Assembly: GCF_003843875.1 (NCBI RefSeq)
Contig: NZ_RKRF01000009.1
Span: 244,270 to 308,269, forward strand
Length of the DNA: 64,000 nt
Source of the DNA: Aquisalibacillus elongatus
Lineage (GTDB): Bacteria; Bacillota; Bacilli; Bacillales; Alkalibacillaceae
Direction: 5' to 3'
The translations under genes and the position numbers were made by a program. Shown in pieces: positions 58,320 through 64,000 of this stretch (position 1 is the first letter of the stretch; the number at the start of each line of letters is the position of its first letter). The notes beneath the pieces are model-generated. The model made no database searches. It was not told the origin of the DNA and saw only the letters and a program-made list of their open reading frames with translations.

Positions 58320-59309
58320 ATGAAAAAGTTAATAACGACTACTTTGATCATCTCAGCTATGTTAGTTTTAGCTGCATGTGGTGACTCAGGCTCAGACGGT
58401 GAGCCATTACAAGTTTACACACATAACGATTCAGAAGAAATGGACGCAATGGTTCAAGACATTGAGGAAAATACAGGTGTAGAACTAGATGTTCTACGTT
58501 TGTCTAGTGGTGAAGGCTGGAGTCGTATCCAAGCTGAAGCACCTGATGTAGGGGCAGACATGCAAATTGGTATGCTCCATGGTTTTGGTATTAAAGCAGA
58601 GGAAGAAGGTCACTTATTACCTTATGAATCTGATGAGTGGGAAGATGTACCAGATAAGTTCCAACAAAAAGACGGTGAGTGGTACGGAACATCTTTCTGG
58701 TATAACTTAATTGCCGTTAACGAAGATATTATGAAAGAAAAAGGGTTAGATGTTCCACAAACTTGGGAAGATCTACTAGACCCTCAATATGAAGGTGAAA
58801 TTGTCCTACCAGACCCAGGTACTTCTGGTACAGCTTTCTTATTTGTATCAACTATTATGCAGATCATGGGTGAAGAAGAAGGTTGGGAGTACTTTGAACA
58901 ACTAGATGAAAATGTTGGACAATATACGAAATCAGGATCTGCTCCAGCTCAAATGGTTGCACAAGGTGAATATGCTGTCGGTTTAACTTGGGACCAAGCT
59001 GTTTACGATTATATTGATGAAGGATACCCAATAACTGATGTTATACCTTCTGAAGGTGTTGGCTATAGTCTTGACGTTGCTTGGATTTTCGAGAACACTG
59101 ACCAACCAGAAAAAGCTAAAAAAGTTATGGACTACTTAGGTACTCAAGACTTTATGGAGCTATCAGCTGAGTATCGTTCAATGGTAACGAAGCCGGGGAT
59201 TACAGATGATTCAGGACTAGAAGAAAGTTTCATAGATTATGATGCACAATGGGACGCGGATAACCGTGATCGCATTATGAAAGAATGGCAAGACAAATTT
59301 TCAAACTAA
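58320..59309 (+). CDS. ABC transporter solute-binding lipoprotein
   Basis: A 329-residue lipoprotein: lipobox LAAC at about residue 18, then a two-lobed binding fold of the ferric/2-aminoethylphosphonate (SBP_bac_6/8-like) class: LQVYTHNDSEEMDAMVQDIE, YGTSFWYNLIAVNEDI, VLPDPGTSGTAFLF and GLTWDQAVYDY. The family includes binders of Fe(III), AEP, hexose phosphates and thiamin. GAGGGGAGA precedes the ATG. A hairpin 8 bases after the gene could let it be made in excess over the membrane parts. The ligand is unproven. Confidence 0.85.
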   Translation: MKKLITTTLIISAMLVLAACGDSGSDGEPLQVYTHNDSEEMDAMVQDIEENTGVELDVLRLSSGEGWSRIQAEAPDVGADMQIGMLHGFGIKAEEEGHLLPYESDEWEDVPDKFQQKDGEWYGTSFWYNLIAVNEDIMKEKGLDVPQTWEDLLDPQYEGEIVLPDPGTSGTAFLFVSTIMQIMGEEEGWEYFEQLDENVGQYTKSGSAPAQMVAQGEYAVGLTWDQAVYDYIDEGYPITDVIPSEGVGYSLDVAWIFENTDQPEKAKKVMDYLGTQDFMELSAEYRSMVTKPGITDDSGLEESFIDYDAQWDADNRDRIMKEWQDKFSN

Positions 59310-59316
59310 AGTATTT

Positions 59317-59342
59317 AGACCAGCGTAAATTACGCTGGTCTA
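59317..59342 (+). terminator. intra-operon hairpin after the binding-protein gene
   Basis: TAGACCAGCGTAA/TTACGCTGGTCTA, no loop spacer beyond 2-3 bases and no T-run. It is a common place for RNA processing or partial termination that boosts the binding protein. Confidence 0.7.
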
Positions 59343-59373
59343 CCTATATAGTCTACAACTGAGGTGATTTTGT

Positions 59374-61056
59374 TTGAGTAATGAAGCATCGAGACAATCA
59401 AGGACAGCTAAACTTGCATCAGACTTACGCCAATTTTGGTCTGAGCCTTGGTTTGCTATTCTAACGATGATTCTAGCAGGTGCGATTCTATTATTTATCG
59501 TTACCCCCGTATTTGCCGTTTTATATAAAAGTTTTGGCATGGATGCTAGCGGTTTTACCTTGGATTACTACCGAGAATTTTTCTCAAGGACTTACTATTT
59601 TGATTCTATGATGAATAGTTTAGGTGCTGCCGTTATATCCACCATCATCGTTGTTATTTTAAGCGTAAGCATTTCTTTGTATGTTACGAGATCAACAAGT
59701 TTTGTTTCTAGATTCTACAGAGGTGCCGCTTTATTACCTCTTGTTGCACCACCATTTATCTTTTCACTATCTTTAATCATTCTGTTTGGTAGAAACGGAA
59801 TTGTGACATCCGTTATTAACAGTACGTTTGACGTCGAATTCAGTATTTATGGATTTTGGGGTGTTGTAATCGCTCAGGTACTTGGGTACTTTCCAATTGG
59901 TTATATGCTAGTTGAGAGCACTATGCGCAATATGAATCCAAGCCTTGAGCATGCTTCAAGTGACCTTGGAGCTTCACAGTGGAAAACCATTAGAAAAGTA
60001 ACTCTTCCTTTATCGCAAACAGGTATTACAAAAGCTGGACTACTTGTATTCGTCATGGCTTTAGCTGACTTTTCTAACCCTTTAATCATAGGTGGGGGCG
60101 AGCCTTTCTTAGCTTCAGAAGCTTATTTGCTCGTTGTCGGTCAGCAAAATTTAGAACAAGCTGCTGTGTTAGGGGTATTTTTAATTGTCCCAAGTTTGAT
60201 CATTTTTATCTTTCAAACTTACATTTTAGATGATTCTGGCTTAGAGACGATTAGCGGAGAATCTGGTGCTAGTAATGCTCCACTTTCACGTAGAGTGAAA
60301 ACTGTCGTGATGACCATCAATACACTATTCGTATCTTTTATTATATTAATGTTTGTCATGGTTGTCTTAGGTGCATTTGTTAAGATTATTGGAATTAACA
60401 ACACCTTTACACTTGAACACTTCCAAAACAGAAATGGTTGGGACTCACTATACACAAGTGTATTTGTTTCCTTTGTCGCTGCAATTCTAGCTGCCACTAT
60501 CGGTATGCTACAAGGATATCTATTTGCTAGAAAACCTATTCCAGGCAAAAAAGCTTTAGAATTCCTGACACTTTTCGGACTAGCCGTACCAGGTACGGTC
60601 ATGGGGATTGGTTATGTACTGATCTTTAATGGTTCACCATTTTTCCTAACAGGTACTGTTTTATTAATTGTATTAAACATGACGTTTAGAAAAATTGGTG
60701 TCGGCTTAGAGGCGAGTATTAGTAAAATGCATCAAATTGATACATCTATGGAAGAAGCCTCTAGCGATTTAGGATCTGGCCCTTACCGAACATTCGGCAA
60801 AGTTGTTGTTCCATTACTGAGCCCTGCTTTTATTGCAGGTTTTATATACACATTTATGACAGCTATGGTATCAATTAGTTCCGTCATTTTCTTAATTGCA
60901 CCTGGGACAAATCTAGCAGCGGTTTATATTTTAAACCTAGCAGAACAAGCGCGAGTTGGAATGGCCTCAGCTATGTCATTTGTTTTAATCGTCATTGTCC
61001 TATCTTGTATGGGATTACTTAAGTATATCGAGAAGAAAACAGGTGTCAGTATTTAA
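59374..61056 (+). CDS. ABC transporter permease, two-domain fusion
   Basis: A 560-residue permease with about 12 membrane segments in two homologous halves, each with an EAA loop: EHASSDLGASQWKTIRKVTLP in the first and EEASSDLGSGPYRTFGKVVVP in the second. Fused permeases of this kind (PhnV/FbpB-like) serve ferric and aminoethylphosphonate importers. TTG start at 59374 follows GAGGTGATTTTG. It lies between the binding protein and the ATPase. Confidence 0.88.
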   Translation: MSNEASRQSRTAKLASDLRQFWSEPWFAILTMILAGAILLFIVTPVFAVLYKSFGMDASGFTLDYYREFFSRTYYFDSMMNSLGAAVISTIIVVILSVSISLYVTRSTSFVSRFYRGAALLPLVAPPFIFSLSLIILFGRNGIVTSVINSTFDVEFSIYGFWGVVIAQVLGYFPIGYMLVESTMRNMNPSLEHASSDLGASQWKTIRKVTLPLSQTGITKAGLLVFVMALADFSNPLIIGGGEPFLASEAYLLVVGQQNLEQAAVLGVFLIVPSLIIFIFQTYILDDSGLETISGESGASNAPLSRRVKTVVMTINTLFVSFIILMFVMVVLGAFVKIIGINNTFTLEHFQNRNGWDSLYTSVFVSFVAAILAATIGMLQGYLFARKPIPGKKALEFLTLFGLAVPGTVMGIGYVLIFNGSPFFLTGTVLLIVLNMTFRKIGVGLEASISKMHQIDTSMEEASSDLGSGPYRTFGKVVVPLLSPAFIAGFIYTFMTAMVSISSVIFLIAPGTNLAAVYILNLAEQARVGMASAMSFVLIVIVLSCMGLLKYIEKKTGVSI

Positions 61057-61079
61057 TCAAGCATAAGGAGTGAGTTTAC

Positions 61080-62147
61080 TTGAGTGGACACGAAAACTTT
61101 TTAAAACTAAGTCATCTTTATAAATACTTTGGTGACGTCAAAGCTGTTAATGATATTTCAATTGATATTGAACAAGGTGAACTAATTTCATTCATTGGCC
61201 CTAGTGGTTGCGGTAAAACGACCTTACTTAGAATTGTTGGTGGCTTTCATAAGCAAGATCAAGGCTCTATTACACTCGATGACCAGGCAATCGATCAGCT
61301 ACCGCCAGAGCAACGTCCTACAGGAATGGTGTTTCAAAACTACGCGCTATTTCCACATATGACCGTTTATAAAAACGTTGAATACGGTCTTAAGATTGAA
61401 AAGGTTGATAAAGCTGAGCGTGAAAAACGTATTAAAGAGGCTTTAGCTCAAGTGCAATTAGAAGGCTATGAAGAACGAAAACCAAGTGAATTAAGTGGTG
61501 GACAACAGCAACGTGTCGCTATTGCGCGCTGCTTAGTGTTAAAGCCTAAAGTTCTACTACTAGATGAACCATTATCTAACTTAGACGCTAATCTACGAAT
61601 GATCATGCGTGAAGAGATTCGCCGTTTAAAAGAAGAACTAAACTTAACGATTATTTTCGTAACGCATGACCAAGAAGAAGCACTTAGTATTTCAGACCGT
61701 GTGATTGTACTTAAAGATGGAACTGTTCAGCAATTAGATCGCCCTGACAATATCTATAACGAACCAAGTAACGAATTTGTTGCCAACTTTGTAGGACATG
61801 CTAACATCTTAAGCGGTAATTTGGCCGAGGTTGATGGTGATACTTACTTTAAAACTGGTAAGTTTAGTTTTAAAGTTGAACAACCTTCTAACACCACGAA
61901 TCAGGACGTAAAAGCCGTTATAAGGCCCGAAAGAATTAAACTAGACCCAGAAGGTCAGCTAGAAGGAAAAATTGCTAGAATCGTTTATAACGGCAATTTC
62001 ACACGGTATTTCGTTGATATTCAAGGTGAAGAGATTATGGTAGATGATTTTAACGCACATGGTTTAGGTAGTTATCAACGCAACGATCAGATTAAACTCT
62101 CATTTCCAGATCAACCACACTATATTTTAGAGGAGGATGTTCAGTGA
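61080..62147 (+). CDS. ABC transporter ATP-binding protein
   Basis: A 355-residue ATPase. Walker A GPSGCGKTTLLR, signature LSGGQQQRVAIARCL, Walker B VLLLDEPLSNLD and H-loop FVTHDQEEALS are intact, and a TOBE-like C-terminal domain (about 245-350) is present. The family drives spermidine/iron/phosphonate importers. TTG start at 61080 follows AAGGAG. The last 4 bases overlap the sphingomyelinase start (GTGA), so the secreted enzyme is translationally coupled. Confidence 0.92.
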   Translation: MSGHENFLKLSHLYKYFGDVKAVNDISIDIEQGELISFIGPSGCGKTTLLRIVGGFHKQDQGSITLDDQAIDQLPPEQRPTGMVFQNYALFPHMTVYKNVEYGLKIEKVDKAEREKRIKEALAQVQLEGYEERKPSELSGGQQQRVAIARCLVLKPKVLLLDEPLSNLDANLRMIMREEIRRLKEELNLTIIFVTHDQEEALSISDRVIVLKDGTVQQLDRPDNIYNEPSNEFVANFVGHANILSGNLAEVDGDTYFKTGKFSFKVEQPSNTTNQDVKAVIRPERIKLDPEGQLEGKIARIVYNGNFTRYFVDIQGEEIMVDDFNAHGLGSYQRNDQIKLSFPDQPHYILEEDVQ

Positions 62148-63121
62148 AGAAAGGTTTAATCATTACACTGTTAACAGTATTCGCTTTAGTTTTTACTATT
62201 TCTATGACGACAAGTGCTGAGGAAAATGCAGATGAAACGTATCAAACAGACTTAGATATTGTTTCTTATAATGTCTATTTAATGTCAAGTACGTTATACC
62301 CTAATTGGGGGCAGTCACAACGAGCTGATTTAATTGGACAGGCTGATTTCATGTCGGGTCAAGATGTGATCATTCTAAATGAATTATTTGATAACAGTTC
62401 AGCTGAACAACTGTTAGGTCACTTACAAGGTGAATACCCATACCAAACACCAATTTTAGGGAGCACAACTTCAGGGTGGGATGACACTAGAGGAAGTTAT
62501 TCTTATGTTGTGCCTGAAAATGGTGGTGTATCTGTAGTTAGTAAATGGCCGATTGAAGAACAGATTCAATACGTTTTCAGTGAAGCTTGTGGACCGGAGA
62601 GTATGAGTAATAAAGGTTTTGTTTACACAAAGATTATGAAAGATGGAGATCCTTATCACATTATTGGCACGCACATGCAGTCTACGGACTCTAACTGCTC
62701 AGATGGTGAACCAGCAGAAGTTAGAAGTGCTCAAATGGCAGAAATGAACCAATTTATTGATGATAAAGGTATTCCTCGTTCTGAGATGTTAATCATCGGA
62801 GGAGATCTAAACGTCATTAAAGATTCTGCAGAATATGATGCTATGTTAAACCAATTAAATGTAAGTGAACCACAATATACAGGTTTTGACGCAACTTGGG
62901 ACCCTGAGACAAATTCAATTGCAAACTACAACTATCCAGATTTAGGATCTCAATATCTAGATTACATTTTCGTTTCTAACAATCATAAACAACCAGAATC
63001 TATGACACTAGAAGCGAGAGATGTGAAATCACCTTATTGGTCGGTCACTTCTTGGGGAACGACTTATGAATACAATGATTACTCAGATCATTACCCTGTT
63101 TTTAGTGAAATTTTAAATTAA
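62144..63121 (+). CDS. secreted sphingomyelinase C (sphingomyelin phosphodiesterase)
   Basis: A 325-residue exported enzyme of the endonuclease/exonuclease/phosphatase fold. Residues 1-26 are a signal peptide ending at TSA. The mature part closely matches Staphylococcus beta-toxin and Bacillus sphingomyelinase: SYNVYLMSSTLYPNWGQSQR, VIILNELFDNSS (metal-binding Glu), GSTTSGWDDT, VGTHMQSTDSNC-like IIGTHMQS, GGDLNV (Asp/Asn) and SDHYPV (catalytic His). The two Cys at SEACGPES and SNCSDG probably form the small disulfide loop. It cuts sphingomyelin to ceramide and phosphocholine. It uses a GTG with GAGGAGG upstream. It is unusual for it to be coupled to an importer. Confidence 0.88.
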   Translation: MKKGLIITLLTVFALVFTISMTTSAEENADETYQTDLDIVSYNVYLMSSTLYPNWGQSQRADLIGQADFMSGQDVIILNELFDNSSAEQLLGHLQGEYPYQTPILGSTTSGWDDTRGSYSYVVPENGGVSVVSKWPIEEQIQYVFSEACGPESMSNKGFVYTKIMKDGDPYHIIGTHMQSTDSNCSDGEPAEVRSAQMAEMNQFIDDKGIPRSEMLIIGGDLNVIKDSAEYDAMLNQLNVSEPQYTGFDATWDPETNSIANYNYPDLGSQYLDYIFVSNNHKQPESMTLEARDVKSPYWSVTSWGTTYEYNDYSDHYPVFSEILN

Positions 63122-63128
63122 AGCAGAA

Positions 63129-63173
63129 AAAAATCGCCGCTTTCGTTATAATCGAAAGTAAGGCGATTTTTTT
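63129..63173 (+). terminator. terminator of the sphingomyelinase operon
   Basis: AAATCGCC...GGCGATTT with an inner CTTTCG/CGAAAG pair and a T-run. It immediately precedes the next frame. Confidence 0.85.
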
Positions 63174-63236
63174 ATGAATAGAATCAGTGATTCTAACGGT
63201 TTAACGCAAACGTTAATTGAATGGGGGATTAGTAAA

Positions 63237-63605
63237 ATGTATTTACTTTTATTCACCATAGTTTATATTGTGACAACACATATTTTGAATTTGGGGGATC
63301 TTTTAGCTTTAGGAATTTACATAATAGGATTAAGCATCATTAAAGGACTGCTTAGTGAGGAATTAGAAAATGTCTTTAATATAAAGAGAACTAAGTTTTT
63401 GTACAGTTATAACGGATTTAAAAACTCTCTTATGGAACTTTTGTCATTAATAATCGTTTTTATTAATTTTTATCTAATTGATTATGTACCTTTCTCTTTT
63501 CTCGAATTTATTTATCTCTTTTTTGTTATAACAGTTTTATACCGTTTTCTTTTTTGGGGTATAACCAGAACAATAAGAAATAGAGTCTATATAAAAGGGG
63601 CTTAG
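63237..63605 (+). CDS. small membrane protein of unknown function
   Basis: A 122-residue protein with four hydrophobic segments (about 2-20, 22-40, 64-84 and 86-108). ATG 63237 is preferred, with GGGGGAT 8 bases before it, over ATG 63174 that lies inside the terminator T-run with no ribosome site. No family recognised. It is followed by a perfect hairpin and then minus-strand tRNA genes. Confidence 0.55.
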   Translation: MYLLLFTIVYIVTTHILNLGDLLALGIYIIGLSIIKGLLSEELENVFNIKRTKFLYSYNGFKNSLMELLSLIIVFINFYLIDYVPFSFLEFIYLFFVITVLYRFLFWGITRTIRNRVYIKGA

Positions 63606-63622
63606 GAAATCCTAAGCCCCTT
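63595..63622. terminator. perfect hairpin after the small membrane gene
   Basis: AAGGGGCTTAGGA/TCCTAAGCCCCTT with a 2-base loop. T-tract weak; it separates this gene from the convergent tRNA pair. Confidence 0.7.
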
Positions 63623-63646
63623 ATGTATTTAATTGAATTGTTTTAA

Positions 63647-63722
<76 letters not shown>

Positions 63723-63737
63723 CTTTAAATAAAAAAA

Positions 63738-63812
63738 TGGCTCCAGCGGCAGGATTCGAACCTGCGACTAACCGGTTAACAGCCGGTGGCTCTACCACTG
63801 AGCTACGCTGGA
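63738..63812 (-). tRNA. tRNA-Asn (GTT)
   Basis: 75 bases with CCA. Acceptor TCCAGCG/CGCTGGA, anticodon loop CTGTTAA (GTT). First tRNA after the 5S rRNA. Confidence 0.95.
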
Positions 63813-63896
63813 ATGTGTCTTAAAACTATATTCTTTTATAGTATAACTTACTTTTGAATATAAAAAAATTAAAATACCTTCATATTTTAATTAAAA

Positions 63897-64000
63897 TGCC
63901 CGGCAGCGTCCTACTCTCACAGGGGAAACACCCCAATTACCATCGGCGCTAGAGAGCTTAACTGCTGTGTTCGGCATGGGAACAGGTGTGACCTCTCTGC
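63897..64000 (-). rRNA. 5S ribosomal RNA, 3' part
   Basis: On the minus strand, GTCACACCTGTTCCCATGCC, GTTAAGCTCTCTAGCGCCGA and CTGTGAGAGTAGGACGCTGCC are the conserved 5S loops. The 5' end lies outside the right edge. It shows that an rRNA operon lies beyond the window, read towards it. Confidence 0.95.

Overview
The window is a low-G+C Firmicutes chromosome segment. The block rocF(arginase)-sigW-rsiW-cdaA-cdaR-glmM-glmS (55.4 to 47.0 kb, minus strand) with a glmS ribozyme in front of glmS, ECF sigma SigW, a YtxJ (bacillithiol) remnant, a CwlC-like cell-wall hydrolase without signal peptide, many GTG/TTG starts behind strong AGGAGG sites, and a 5S rRNA/tRNA cluster all point to a spore-forming Bacillaceae. 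The many acidic proteins would suit a halotolerant member. The genus cannot be read from the sequence.

Layout. 0-5 kb: a plus-strand cluster that may make or use an aminohydroxybenzoate-type aromatic. It holds the tail of one adenylate-forming ligase, an amidohydrolase, a second ligase, a DHQ-synthase-II homologue, an ADTH-synthase homologue, a helical-repeat protein and a Tyr/Asn-rich small protein. 5-25 kb: housekeeping and accessory genes, including three related MFS exporters (one broken by an in-frame stop), an SgrR-type regulator divergent from one of them, a luciferase-like monooxygenase with its flavin reductase, an amidase/SPOR/glucosaminidase hydrolase, a MarR-sized XRE/DUF2975 pair, an ArsR/flavoprotein operon with three palindromic operators, and CueP. 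25-30 kb: an amidohydrolase, extended Rieske ferredoxin, ferredoxin-NADP reductase-like flavoprotein and aldehyde dehydrogenase operon. 30-38 kb: a G+C-rich DUF899 gene that looks transferred, a YtrA-type GntR/ABC operon with a perfect palindromic operator, several small genes, and a graveyard of truncated genes (HIRAN, YtxJ and ImmA/IrrE remnants). 38-47 kb: an amino-acid permease, then a copper-resistance island (BNR lipoprotein, two-component system, SHOCT protein, multicopper oxidase, Cys-rich copper-storage protein, CopB ATPase). 47-55 kb: the cell-wall/c-di-AMP/SigW block and arginase. 56-64 kb: two minus-strand tRNA groups and a partial 5S rRNA, separated by a plus-strand operon of HAD phosphatase, lipoprotein/permease/ATPase ABC importer and secreted sphingomyelinase C.

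Main points of interest. (1) The sphingomyelinase-importer-phosphatase operon reads like a self-contained system that releases phosphocholine outside, imports it and dephosphorylates it, which could feed phosphate and choline/betaine needs. (2) The 0-5 kb cluster pairs archaeal-type aromatic-ring-forming enzymes with two ligases and a Tyr-rich protein, and has a pseudoknot-forming leader. (3) Five intergenic stretches carry different short motifs, each recurring every 20-22 bases (mostly exactly 21), a pattern no listed feature type explains. Starts were re-chosen from ribosome binding sites, and some coordinates therefore begin inside longer open frames.
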